From Polymorphobacter fuscus (lineage in GTDB: Bacteria; Pseudomonadota; Alphaproteobacteria; Sphingomonadales; Sphingomonadaceae), in the NCBI RefSeq assembly GCF_011927825.1, contig NZ_JAATJI010000001.1, forward strand, positions 2,722,014-2,786,013: 64,000 nucleotides of DNA, read 5' to 3'. The notes below the pieces were generated by a model that made no database searches, was not told the origin of the DNA, and was given only the letters and a program-made list of their open reading frames with translations. Positions 19,222-27,244 of the stretch are shown piece by piece; the first letter of the stretch is position 1, and each line of letters begins with the position of its first letter. The position numbers were made by a program, and so were the translations under genes.

Positions 19222-19815
19222 TCAGCCGTCGATGGCGTTCGCCCGGACATAGGCCGGCCGCGCCCGCAGCCGCTCGACATAGTCGGACAGCGCCGGAGTC
19301 GGCGTCAGCATGCCGAACTGCATCGGCCAGTCGATCTGCGACCCGGCATAGACATCGGCGGCGCTGAAATCGTCGCCCGCCAGCCAGGGATGGCGCGTCA
19401 CCGCGGCATCGATCGCGGCGATGGTGCGATCGAAATCGCCATAGCCGAGCATGCGCTGCTGTTCGTCATCGGGCTCCAGCTTGCGATACCGGTCCATGAT
19501 CGCCGCTTCGACCGGCCCCGCGGCGAAGAACAGCCAGCGATAATAATCGCCGCGCCGCGCCGGCGGCGGGGCCAGCCCGGCATCGGGAAAGGCATCGGCG
19601 AGATAGGCACAGATGGCGGCACATTCGGTGACGGTCTGGTCGCCATGGCGAAGCGCCGGCACCTTGCCCATCGGATTGATCGCCAGATATTCGGGCGTCT
19701 TCATCGCCCCCTCGTAATCGAGGATCACCGTCTCGTACGGAACGCCGACCTCCTCGAGCATGAAACGGGCGGTCCGACCGCGCGATTGCGGGTTGGTGTA
19801 AAGGATCAGGTCCAT
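19222..19815 (-). CDS. Glutathione S-transferase family protein
   Basis: A 197-residue cytosolic GST. The N-terminal thioredoxin fold runs MDLILYTNPQSRGRTARFML with the cis-Pro/substrate segment PMGKVPAL and the glutathione-contacting TVTECAAICAYLAD. The C-terminal all-helical domain ends in SDYVERLRARPAYVRA. The start at 19815 has GGGGAG 9 bases upstream; an earlier in-frame ATG lacks one. The substrate is unknown. Confidence 0.88.
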   Translation of the reverse strand: MDLILYTNPQSRGRTARFMLEEVGVPYETVILDYEGAMKTPEYLAINPMGKVPALRHGDQTVTECAAICAYLADAFPDAGLAPPPARRGDYYRWLFFAAGPVEAAIMDRYRKLEPDDEQQRMLGYGDFDRTIAAIDAAVTRHPWLAGDDFSAADVYAGSQIDWPMQFGMLTPTPALSDYVERLRARPAYVRANAIDG

Positions 19816-19891
19816 GCCGCGACTCCCCAGGAACAATAAGGGAACATTGCCGATCCGGAACGCATCCGTCAAGATCGTTCGAGCGCGGGTG

Positions 19892-21430
19892 TCAGGCAGC
19901 CCCCTCCAGCGCCTTCATCTTCGCAATCTTCTCGCGCCACACCATCGGCCCGGTCGCATGGACGCTTTCGCCTGTTGAATCGACGGCGACCGTCACCGGC
20001 ATGCCCTGGACGGTGAATTCATAGATCGCCTCCATCCCCAGGTCCTCGAACGCCAGCACCTTCGAAGCCTTTATCGCCTTCGACACCAGATAGGCGGCAC
20101 CGCCGACGGCCATCAGATAGGCGGCCTTGTGCTTGCGGATCGCGTCGATCCCGGCCGGCCCGCGCTCGGCCTTGCCGACCATCGCGATCAGCCCGGTCTG
20201 CGCCAGCATGGTCTCGGTGAACTTGTCCATCCGCGTCGCGGTCGTCGGCCCGGCCGGACCCACCACTTCATCGCGCACCGGGTCGACCGGGCCGACATAA
20301 TAGATGACGCGATTGGTGAAATCGACCGGCAGCGTCTCGCCGCGCGCCAGCATGTCGGTCATGCGCTTGTGTGCGGCGTCGCGCCCGGTCAGCATCCGGC
20401 CATTGAGCAGCAACCGGTCGCCCGGCTGCCACGATGCCACGATCGCCGGCGTCAACGTGTCGAGGTCGACACGGATCGCTTGCCGGGACGGCGTCCAGGC
20501 GACCTGCGGCCAATCGACGAGGTTGGGCGCCTCCAGATAGGCGGGCCCCGAGCCGTCGAGGACGAAATGCGCATGGCGGGTCGCGGCGCAATTGGGGATC
20601 ATCGCGATCGGCTTCGATGCGGCATGGGTCGGCGTGTCGAGGATCTTCACGTCGAGCACCGTCGACAGCCCGCCCAGCCCCTGCGCGCCGATGCCGAGAT
20701 CGTTGACCGCGTCGAACAGTTCGATCCGCAGTTCCTCGATCTTCGAATTCGGCCCGCGCGCCTGCAATTCCGCCATGTCGATCGGCAGCATCAGCGATTC
20801 CTTGGCGAGCAGCATCGCCTTTTCCGCCGACCCGCCGATGCCGATGCCGAGCATGCCCGGCGGGCACCAGCCGGCGCCCATCAGCGGCACGGTGCTGACC
20901 ACCCAGTCGCGGATGGAATCGCTGGGGTTGAGCATGGCGAACTTGGTCTTGTTCTCGCTGCCGCCGCCCTTGGCTGCCACGGTGATCTCCACCGTGTCGC
21001 CGGGCACCAGCTCGACATGCGTCACCGCCGGCGTGTTGTCGCGGGTGTTGGTGCGGCCAAAGGCGGGATCGGCGACGATCGAGGCGCGCAACCGGTTGTC
21101 CGGGTTCAGATACGCCCGCCGCACGCCTTCGTCGATCATCTCGGCAAGCGTCATGGTGGCGCCCGCGCCCTTGTGGCCCCAGCGCACGTTCATGCCGACC
21201 TTGACGAAGGCGACGACGATGCCGGTATCCTGGCAGATCGGCCGATGCCCTTCGGCGCACATCCGGCTGTTGGTCAGGATCTGCGCGATCGCATCCTTGG
21301 CCGCTGGCCCCTGTTCGGCGTCATGGGCGCGCCCCAGCGCCCGGATATAGTCCATCGGGTGGAAATAGCTGATGTACTGCAGCGCGTCCGCCACCGATTC
21401 AATGACGTCGTCCTGGGCGATAAGGGTCAC
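19892..21430 (-). CDS. fumA: Class I fumarate hydratase (iron-sulfur)
   Basis: A 512-residue single-chain class I fumarase, interconverting fumarate and malate in the TCA cycle with an oxygen-sensitive [4Fe-4S] cluster. Alpha and beta regions are fused in one chain. Likely cluster ligands are the cysteines in PICQDTG, AGWCPPGM and PNCAATRHAH. The beta part shows GRDAAHKRM and the conserved YVGPVDPVRDEVVGPAGPTT. The GTG at 21430 with GGAAG upstream is chosen; a TTG 27 bases further upstream is in frame. It is transcribed away from nrdA. Confidence 0.92.
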   Translation of the reverse strand: MTLIAQDDVIESVADALQYISYFHPMDYIRALGRAHDAEQGPAAKDAIAQILTNSRMCAEGHRPICQDTGIVVAFVKVGMNVRWGHKGAGATMTLAEMIDEGVRRAYLNPDNRLRASIVADPAFGRTNTRDNTPAVTHVELVPGDTVEITVAAKGGGSENKTKFAMLNPSDSIRDWVVSTVPLMGAGWCPPGMLGIGIGGSAEKAMLLAKESLMLPIDMAELQARGPNSKIEELRIELFDAVNDLGIGAQGLGGLSTVLDVKILDTPTHAASKPIAMIPNCAATRHAHFVLDGSGPAYLEAPNLVDWPQVAWTPSRQAIRVDLDTLTPAIVASWQPGDRLLLNGRMLTGRDAAHKRMTDMLARGETLPVDFTNRVIYYVGPVDPVRDEVVGPAGPTTATRMDKFTETMLAQTGLIAMVGKAERGPAGIDAIRKHKAAYLMAVGGAAYLVSKAIKASKVLAFEDLGMEAIYEFTVQGMPVTVAVDSTGESVHATGPMVWREKIAKMKALEGAA

Positions 21431-21593
21431 GATCTGGGTCTTCCGGGGGTGCGGCAACTGCGCGTCGCATAGCCCGCGGCGCCGTTGCGGTCCACCGCCG
21501 AATCATTTGGCCCGGCAAGCCCTTGGGCGTGTTTGCCGCGGCGCGAAAGGCCCGGAAAAAGATAAATTGGGCTTGTGTTTCAAAGCGGATCAG

Positions 21594-21641
21594 GCACAAT
21601 CTGTAGCTCGGGGACAGGCGCCGTCACACAAGCTGTGGTGG
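21594..21641 (+). promoter_or_regulatory. Candidate pair of NrdR boxes upstream of nrdA
   Basis: Two 16-base windows, GCACAATCTGTAGCTC at 21594 and ACACAAGCTGTGGTGG at 21626, match 10 and 11 positions of the NrdR consensus ACACWATATATWGTGT. They are 32 bases apart, one of the normal spacings for tandem NrdR boxes. NrdR represses ribonucleotide reductase genes in response to dATP/ATP. The matches are imperfect, so this is only suggestive. Confidence 0.4.
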
Positions 21642-21681
21642 CACAGGTCGAAGGAGGGCAGACCATCGGCACAACGCCGGG

Positions 21682-21703
21682 CCACAACGCCGGTTGTGGA
21701 TAA
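21682..21703 (-). promoter_or_regulatory. Perfect DnaA box joined to an 18-base palindrome, upstream of nrdA
   Basis: TTATCCACA is present on the minus strand at 21695-21703, identical to the strong DnaA box. It overlaps the palindrome CCACAACGCCGGTTGTGG (21682-21699). DnaA regulation of nrdAB is known in E. coli, so a similar link of dNTP supply to replication initiation is likely here. Confidence 0.6.
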
Positions 21704-21795
21704 CGGGGATAAGTGCACGCGCACGGATTGGCGCGTGACCCCGGTTTGTTCTCATTCTACCATCCCCCGGCAGGATCGATTCGGGAGTGATGCGG

Positions 21796-23712
21796 GTGAG
21801 CGAATTTCAGACCATGGCCGATCGTGACGGCCACAGCGAGGACGTGCTGACCCGCGATCCGGCGCCTGCCGCGGCGGCGCCCGCGCCCGCGGCGCGTCGC
21901 GCCTCCAACGAGGTCATGCCGTGGAAATTCCCGATCACCGTCGATCGCAGCCGCGACGCGCTGCTGACCGACTTCGGCCGCGAAACCCTCGACGACCGCT
22001 ATCTGCTCCCCGGCGAATCCTACCAGGACCTGTTCGCCCGCGTCGCTGCCGCCTATGCCGACAACGCCGCCCACGCCCAGCGGCTCTACGATCACATGTC
22101 GCAGCTGTGGTTCATGCCCTCGACGCCGGTGCTGTCGAACGGCGGCACCGGGCGCGGCCTGCCGATCTCCTGCTATCTCAACTCGGTCGGTGACAGCCTC
22201 GATGCCATCGTCAACACCTGGAACGAAAATGTCTGGCTGGCGTCGCGCGGCGGCGGCATCGGCACCTATTGGGGCAATGTCCGCGGTATCGGCGAACCCG
22301 TCGGCCTCAACGGCAAGACCAGCGGCATTATCCCCTTCGTCCGCGTCATGGACAGCCTCACCCTCGCCATCAGCCAGGGGTCGCTGCGCCGCGGTTCGGC
22401 CGCCGTCTATCTCGACGTCTCCCACCCCGAAATCGAGGAATTCCTCGAAATCCGCAAGCCGTCGGGGGACTTCAACCGCAAGGCGCTCAACCTCCACCAC
22501 GGCGTCCTCATCACCGATGCCTTCATGGCGGCGGTCCGCGACGGCACCGATTTCGACCTCATCAGCCCCAAGACCGGCGAAAAGCGCGGGCGGGTCGATG
22601 CCCGCAGCCTGTTCACCAAGCTCGTCGAAACCCGGCTGGCGACCGGCGAGCCGTACATCATCTTCGTCGATGAAGTGAACCGCACCATGCCTAAGCACCA
22701 GCGCGACCTGGGGCTGAAGGTCAGCACGTCGAACCTTTGCTCCGAAATCACCCTGCCGACCGGGCCGGACCATCTCGGCAACGACCGCACCGCCGTCTGC
22801 TGCCTGTCGTCGCTCAACCTCGAAACCTGGGACCAGTGGCACGGCGACCCGCAGTTCATTGAAGACTGCATGCGCTTCCTCGACAATGTCCTGCAGGATT
22901 ACATCGACCGCGCCGAACCCGAAATGGCGCGCGCCCGCTATGCGGCGGAACGCGAACGCTCGGTCGGCCTCGGCGTCATGGGGCTGCACAGCTTCTACCA
23001 GGCGCGCGGCATCGCCTTCGAAGGCGCCATGGCGAAATCGTGGAACCTGAAGATGTTCCGCCACATCCGCGCCCAGGTCGACCAGGCGTCGATGGCGCTC
23101 GCTGCCGAACGCGGCCCGTGCCCCGATGCCGCCGACATGGGCGTCATGGAACGCTTTTCCTGCAAGATGGCGATCGCGCCGACCGCGAGCATCTCCATCA
23201 TCGCCGGCGGCACCAGCGCCTGTGTCGAACCCATCCCCGCCAATATCTACACCCACAAGACGCTGTCGGGCAGCTTTTCCATCCGCAACCCGTTCCTCGA
23301 AAAGCTGCTGATTTCCAAATCGAAGAACAGCGACGCGGTGTGGAACTCCATCCTCGAACAGGGCGGCTCGGTCGGCCATCTCGACTTCCTGACGGCGGAC
23401 GAAAAGGCGGTGTTCCGCACCGCCTTCGAAATCGACCAGCGCTGGCTGCTCGAACTCGCCGGCGACCGCACGCCCTATATCGACCAGGCGCAGTCGCTCA
23501 ACCTGTTCATCCCGGCGGACGTGGAAAAATGGGACCTGCTCATGCTCCACTATCGCGCCTGGGAGCTCGGCATCAAATCGCTCTATTATCTCCGCTCGAT
23601 GAGCATCCAGCGCGCCGGGTTCGCCGGCGGCGTGGAGGCGGACAACACGCCAGCCGCGCCCATCATGAAGATGGAGATGAAGGATTACGACGAATGTCTG
23701 GCGTGCCAATAG
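21796..23712 (+). CDS. nrdA: Ribonucleoside-diphosphate reductase, alpha subunit (class Ia)
   Basis: A 638-residue catalytic subunit that makes deoxyribonucleotides for DNA synthesis. All active-site elements are present: the redox cysteine in GLPISCYLN, NLCSE (Asn, thiyl-radical Cys, Glu), the partner cysteine in AVCCLSSLN, the Tyr pair in SLYYLRSM, and the C-terminal shuttle pair CLACQ. It is about 120 residues shorter than E. coli NrdA because the N-terminal ATP-cone is absent. GTG at 21796 is 8 bases after GGGAG; GTG 21787 and ATG 21790 are also in frame but too close to it. nrdB follows after 257 bases. Confidence 0.93.
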   Translation: MSEFQTMADRDGHSEDVLTRDPAPAAAAPAPAARRASNEVMPWKFPITVDRSRDALLTDFGRETLDDRYLLPGESYQDLFARVAAAYADNAAHAQRLYDHMSQLWFMPSTPVLSNGGTGRGLPISCYLNSVGDSLDAIVNTWNENVWLASRGGGIGTYWGNVRGIGEPVGLNGKTSGIIPFVRVMDSLTLAISQGSLRRGSAAVYLDVSHPEIEEFLEIRKPSGDFNRKALNLHHGVLITDAFMAAVRDGTDFDLISPKTGEKRGRVDARSLFTKLVETRLATGEPYIIFVDEVNRTMPKHQRDLGLKVSTSNLCSEITLPTGPDHLGNDRTAVCCLSSLNLETWDQWHGDPQFIEDCMRFLDNVLQDYIDRAEPEMARARYAAERERSVGLGVMGLHSFYQARGIAFEGAMAKSWNLKMFRHIRAQVDQASMALAAERGPCPDAADMGVMERFSCKMAIAPTASISIIAGGTSACVEPIPANIYTHKTLSGSFSIRNPFLEKLLISKSKNSDAVWNSILEQGGSVGHLDFLTADEKAVFRTAFEIDQRWLLELAGDRTPYIDQAQSLNLFIPADVEKWDLLMLHYRAWELGIKSLYYLRSMSIQRAGFAGGVEADNTPAAPIMKMEMKDYDECLACQ

Positions 23713-23717
23713 CAGGC

Positions 23718-23755
23718 GCCTCCGGCGGCCAGGGCCATTGGCCCCGGACCCCATT
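23718..23755 (+). repeat. GC-rich hairpin repeat family 2, copy 1
   Basis: GCCTCCGGCGGCCAGGGCC followed by ATTGGCCCCGGACCCC. It contains an internal GGGCC/GGCCC hairpin and is the inverted counterpart of the copy at 23906. It lies in the nrdA-nrdB gap. Confidence 0.75.
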
Positions 23756-23905
23756 CGTCAGAATGCCGTGCCTGACAGCAGGGCATGACTCCGGGTGACC
23801 GGAGGACCAACGGGCAAGCTGCCCGGTTGGACGGCGAGGGGGCCGCGGCGTTGCATTCCACGACGCAAAGCCACGGCCCCCTCCCACAGTTTTGCCCAGG
23901 CCCCC

Positions 23906-23945
23906 GAAACGGGGTCTGGGGCCCAAGGCCCCAGCCGCCGGAGGC
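23906..23945 (-). repeat. GC-rich hairpin repeat family 2, copy 2
   Basis: GAAACGGGGTCTGGGGCCC then AAGGCCCCAGCCGCCGGAGGC. Its reverse complement is nearly the same as copy 1, so the two could fold the ~230-base gap between nrdA and nrdB into a large hairpin just before the nrdB ribosome site. Confidence 0.78.
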
Positions 23946-23969
23946 CATTTCTTCGAAAAGGTAATCCCC

Positions 23970-25025
23970 ATGTCGCTCCTCAAGGCCTCCAAATCCTACA
24001 AGCCCTTCGAATATCCCTGGGCCTATGACTTCTGGAAACGCCAGCAGCAGATCCACTGGATGCCGGAGGAAGTGCCGCTGGGGGAGGATTGCCGCGACTG
24101 GGCGCAGAAGCTCACCGAGCATGAGCGCAATCTGCTCACCCAGATCTTCCGCTTCTTCACCCAGGCGGATGTGGAGGTGCAGGACTGTTATCACGAAAAA
24201 TACGGCCGGGTGTTCAAGCCGACCGAGATCAAGATGATGCTGGCGGCGTTCAGCAACATGGAAACGGTGCACATCGCCGCCTACAGCCATCTGCTCGATA
24301 CGATCGGCATGCCCGAAAGCGAATACAGCGCCTTCCTCAACTACAAGGAAATGCGCGACAAGCACGAATATCTGGCCAATTTCAACGTGGAGACCGACAC
24401 CGATATCGCCCGCACGCTGGCGATGTTCGGCGGCTTCACCGAAGGGCTGCAGCTGTTCGCCAGCTTTGCCATGCTGATGAACTTCCCGCGCTTCAACAAG
24501 ATGAAGGGCATGGGCCAGATCGTCACCTGGTCGGTCCGCGACGAAAGCCTCCACTGCGAAGGCATCATCAAGCTGTTCCACGCCTTCTGCGCCGAAACCG
24601 GCGTGCTGACGCACAAGCTGCGCGACGAAATCGCCGACATCTGCCAGCGCACCGTCCGGCTGGAAGACAATTTCGTCGACCTGGCCTTCGAAATGGGCCC
24701 GGTCCCCGGCATGACCGCGTCGGACATCAAGCGCTACGTCCGCTTCACCGCCGACTGGCGGATGAAGCAGCTCGGCATGAAGCCGATCTACATGATCGAG
24801 GAACACCCGCTCCCCTGGCTGACGCCGCTGCTCAACGGTGTGGAGCATGCCAATTTCTTCGAAGCCCGCGCGACGGAATATTCCAAGGCGGCGACCAAGG
24901 GCAATTGGAACGAGGTCTGGGACGCGTTCGACAGCCGCAAGGGTGCCAAGGCGCTGAGCGAAGGCGGGGCGGCGAATGGGGTTGATGACCGGCAGGGTGG
25001 GTTGTTGGGGGTGGCTGCGGAGTAA
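23970..25025 (+). CDS. nrdB: Ribonucleoside-diphosphate reductase, beta subunit (class Ia)
   Basis: A 351-residue R2 protein holding the diiron-tyrosyl radical cofactor. The ligands line up with E. coli NrdB: Asp67 (QADVEVQD), Glu98, His101 and the radical Tyr105 (in NMETVHIAAY), the Glu in GGFTEGLQ and the Glu/His pair in RDESLHCEG. The spacing Asp67-Glu98 equals the E. coli spacing of 31. The start MSLLKASKSYKP is set by alignment to the family. The C-terminal tail is Gly-rich and unlike E. coli. No ATP-cone is fused. An AT-rich island begins straight after the stop. Confidence 0.94.
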   Translation: MSLLKASKSYKPFEYPWAYDFWKRQQQIHWMPEEVPLGEDCRDWAQKLTEHERNLLTQIFRFFTQADVEVQDCYHEKYGRVFKPTEIKMMLAAFSNMETVHIAAYSHLLDTIGMPESEYSAFLNYKEMRDKHEYLANFNVETDTDIARTLAMFGGFTEGLQLFASFAMLMNFPRFNKMKGMGQIVTWSVRDESLHCEGIIKLFHAFCAETGVLTHKLRDEIADICQRTVRLEDNFVDLAFEMGPVPGMTASDIKRYVRFTADWRMKQLGMKPIYMIEEHPLPWLTPLLNGVEHANFFEARATEYSKAATKGNWNEVWDAFDSRKGAKALSEGGAANGVDDRQGGLLGVAAE

Positions 25026-25062
25026 TTAAATAGTTAACCCCAACTATAAGGCTTAAAAAAAC

Positions 25063-25881
25063 GTGAACTCAAACCAACGGCGGATATTCGACAGCGTCGT
25101 ATCAGTAGACGCGTGGCACACGTCATTTGACAATGCCAGTCAAGTCGCTGCTGTTCATGTTGACGTATCGTTCCTGAGAGGGAAGCTTGGGGATGAGCCA
25201 GAAAGCCCAGTTCGTTTTGAGGTTTCCTTGAGCAAGGCGGAGGTTGTATTTATAATACCGGCAGGCGAACCTTTGTCTGTCATACAGACATCTGTTCGTA
25301 GAGAGCAGCCTCTGACAGTTCAAAAAACATTGATCACATCAAAAGACAGATCAATGATGGTGAAAGGAAATGCAGGTCTGAATATTGATGCAGCAAATAC
25401 CAATATAGAGCTGTCTTCATCGGGAGGGTACTCAAACGCAACAAATTCGCAGGAGCAAACGCAGGTTACCCAAAATACGGGCGGTATAGCTTGGGCGCAA
25501 TCTAAACTGCCGACCGGTGAGTACGTTTGGCAACTAGCTCCAGCCAATTCAAAAGCGCTGCTCGGTAAAGCATGGGATTCGGTTCTAGAGCCGCTACTTA
25601 AAATAAAGAATATGAGCAAGGTAGAGAATGTAATTGAGTCTGTCGCCAGAATTGAGGTCCGTTGCAGACGCGAAGATTTAGTTATATCCAATTTTGTTAT
25701 TAAAGATCAAGGCGTTGTACAAAACATTAAAAACAAGATGCTTAACAACAAGATTGCAGCGGCGGAGGCATACATAAGGAATTCCCTATCTGACAGGAAT
25801 CTTGATGTAAGAAATTTTTCGGATCCGTATGGATCTATTACACTCGCAGATTTGTTTATTGAAAAGCAAATAGAAGAATGA
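25063..25881 (+). CDS. Hypothetical protein, first gene of an AT-rich coupled pair
   Basis: A 272-residue protein that I do not recognise. It begins with GTG, with TAAGG upstream, 37 bases after nrdB. There is no signal peptide or transmembrane helix. Residues ~1-90 look like beta strands with FEVSLSKAEVVFIIP. The middle (100-150) is rich in Asn, Ser, Gln and Thr (NAGLNIDAANTNIELSSS). The C-terminal third is helical and charged (VVQNIKNKMLNNKIAAAEAY). Base composition is strongly AT-rich compared with all neighbours, indicating recent transfer. It overlaps the next gene by 4 bases (ATGA), so both products are probably needed in ratio. Confidence 0.75.
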   Translation: MNSNQRRIFDSVVSVDAWHTSFDNASQVAAVHVDVSFLRGKLGDEPESPVRFEVSLSKAEVVFIIPAGEPLSVIQTSVRREQPLTVQKTLITSKDRSMMVKGNAGLNIDAANTNIELSSSGGYSNATNSQEQTQVTQNTGGIAWAQSKLPTGEYVWQLAPANSKALLGKAWDSVLEPLLKIKNMSKVENVIESVARIEVRCRREDLVISNFVIKDQGVVQNIKNKMLNNKIAAAEAYIRNSLSDRNLDVRNFSDPYGSITLADLFIEKQIEE

Positions 25882-26552
25882 CTAGCTGGCTAGCTGGAAT
25901 AAATAAAATACTGTCTGCAAATACCGCAGACTTGAAAGAACTTGCCAGAACAGTCGGAGCCGAGCCAGAGATATTCTATGTCGGACAAGACCTGTCCGCA
26001 TGTGATCTAAAAGACCAAGACTTGCGCGGAATGAACCTTACAGGTACCAATCTGACTTGGTCGAACCTAAACGAAAATACAAAAATTGATCCCCAGTTTG
26101 ATCCCAGGTTTGTTTTTATTGAAGAATATGTAAATTTCAAAATTACATTAAAGATGGCTGCTCTCTTGCAGTCTTATTGTAATAATCGACACTACACCTA
26201 TAAAGCATGGGCCGTTAAGAATCTGGTTGATGTCGCCGTTCGTGCTGATCATAGATTTAGTGGAAACTATGGACTATTTGTCGAAACAAACAGCCTATAT
26301 GAGGAGATCCTCAGGGAGAAACGTAAGACAACTAGTATGCGGGTTTTGATATTCCTTAACATCCAACGCAAAGTATTTGAGCTTTCAATCTCTCGATATG
26401 GGCATTTTGATTCGGACATTTATGCGCGACTAATTCTGGAAGGAATTGTGCGAGATCGTCTGCCGAAGTTGAATTTCGACTCGTATGGTAATATTGATCC
26501 TTTCCAATTGTACCCTGACGTTTATGAAAACTATCAGCTATTATTGGCGTGA
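25878..26552 (+). CDS. Pentapeptide-repeat protein, second gene of the AT-rich pair
   Basis: A 224-residue protein. Residues ~38-67 are six tandem pentapeptides of the A(D/N)LxX type (DLSAC, DLKDQ, DLRGM, NLTGT, NLTWS, NLNEN), preceded by PEIFYVGQ. Only a short right-handed helix could form. The remaining 150 residues are helical and charged (EEILREKRKTT, ARLILEGIVRDRLPK) and unlike any family I can name. No membrane segment is seen. It is coupled to the upstream gene by an ATGA overlap and shares its AT-rich composition. A role in phage or genome conflict is possible from context only. Confidence 0.75.
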   Translation: MTSWLAGINKILSANTADLKELARTVGAEPEIFYVGQDLSACDLKDQDLRGMNLTGTNLTWSNLNENTKIDPQFDPRFVFIEEYVNFKITLKMAALLQSYCNNRHYTYKAWAVKNLVDVAVRADHRFSGNYGLFVETNSLYEEILREKRKTTSMRVLIFLNIQRKVFELSISRYGHFDSDIYARLILEGIVRDRLPKLNFDSYGNIDPFQLYPDVYENYQLLLA

Positions 26553-26593
26553 CGCTTGAATAAGTGTTTGACAGAGATTGCAGTAGTGCGGCC

Positions 26594-26827
26594 TTAAAAT
26601 CGCTCGAAAGGGGTTGGGGGCCAGCGCCCTAGCCGCAGGAGGCAGGCAGAAAGAGCGTTGTGCCAAGGCCTCGCCGTAGAAAAGATTCGACGGGGGAAGG
26701 CCAGTGTTGTCATCGTCAGCCTCGTGGCATAGCGGTAGGCGGCGTCCTGACCGAGGGGCGCCACGCCATAGTCGTAGATCGCGTCAAGGTCGCCTCGCGC
26801 CGCAGCGCTGAACCTAAGCCTTGGCAA
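26594..26827 (-). pseudogene. ParE/RelE-type toxin, truncated
   Basis: The first ~35 residues match a ParE toxin (PRLRFSAAARGDLDAIYDY, then GQDAAYRYATRL). After that the frame loses similarity and runs into a copy of repeat family 2, ending at 77 codons instead of about 95. The start is TTG, overlapping the end of the antitoxin gene by 14 bases, as usual in parDE operons. The toxin core strands and C-terminal Arg are missing, so it is probably inactive. Confidence 0.65.
26606..26643 (-). repeat. GC-rich hairpin repeat family 2, copy 3
   Basis: GAAAGGGGTTGGGGGCCAGC then GCCCTAGCCGCAGGAGGC. Same orientation as the 23906 copy and clearly related though diverged. It supplies the altered 3' end of the broken ParE gene and closes the AT-rich island. 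Confidence 0.65.
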
Positions 26828-27062
26828 GCAGGTTGCGAGCGCGGGCGTCGGCGAATATCTCCTCGATAGTCAGGTCGCAGACCTCGCTGGTGTCCCCTTC
26901 ATCGAGTGCCGCATAGAGCGCCGCCTGCCGTGCGGCATCGTCGCGATCACGCACGACCAGATCGCTGAGATAGGCGTCGGCGTCGGGCCCGGCGCAGGTG
27001 GCGACCTGCCGGGCGATCCCTTCGCGGGCCGGTTCGGCATGGCGGGAGGGCGCATCGGACAT
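26814..27062 (-). CDS. ParD-like antitoxin
   Basis: An 82-residue acidic protein. The segment DADAYLSDLVVRDRDDAARQAAL is typical of ParD/CopG-type antitoxins (ribbon-helix-helix end followed by a toxin-wrapping helix). The N-terminus is shorter and less regular than in standard ParD, so DNA binding is uncertain. It overlaps the start of the truncated toxin gene. With the toxin broken, it may survive as an orphan antitoxin. The ATG at 27062 is preferred over an upstream frame lacking similarity. Confidence 0.65.
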   Translation of the reverse strand: MSDAPSRHAEPAREGIARQVATCAGPDADAYLSDLVVRDRDDAARQAALYAALDEGDTSEVCDLTIEEIFADARARNLLAKA

Positions 27063-27150
27063 GCCCGCAAATCTGCCCCCGATGGTCGCGCCCGTCAAAA
27101 AAAGGGGTCCGGGCAGCGCGGCTGGTGTGCGAGGTTTCCCAGGACGCGAC

Positions 27151-27210
27151 ACCCTCACCCGTGGCCGCGCTGCGCGCGTCTCTCGACCTCTCCCGCAGGC
27201 GGGAGAGGGG
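27151..27210. repeat. Palindromic intergenic repeat (CCTCTCCCGC type)
   Basis: Perfect 10-base arms CCTCTCCCGC (27187-27196) and GCGGGAGAGG (27199-27208), preceded by the usual companion stretch ACCCTCACCCGTGGCCGC. Repeats of this form are widespread between genes in GC-rich proteobacteria. Confidence 0.7.
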
Positions 27211-27244
27211 TTGCTGTGGCCGGCGCCGTCGATAATCTGCTCCC

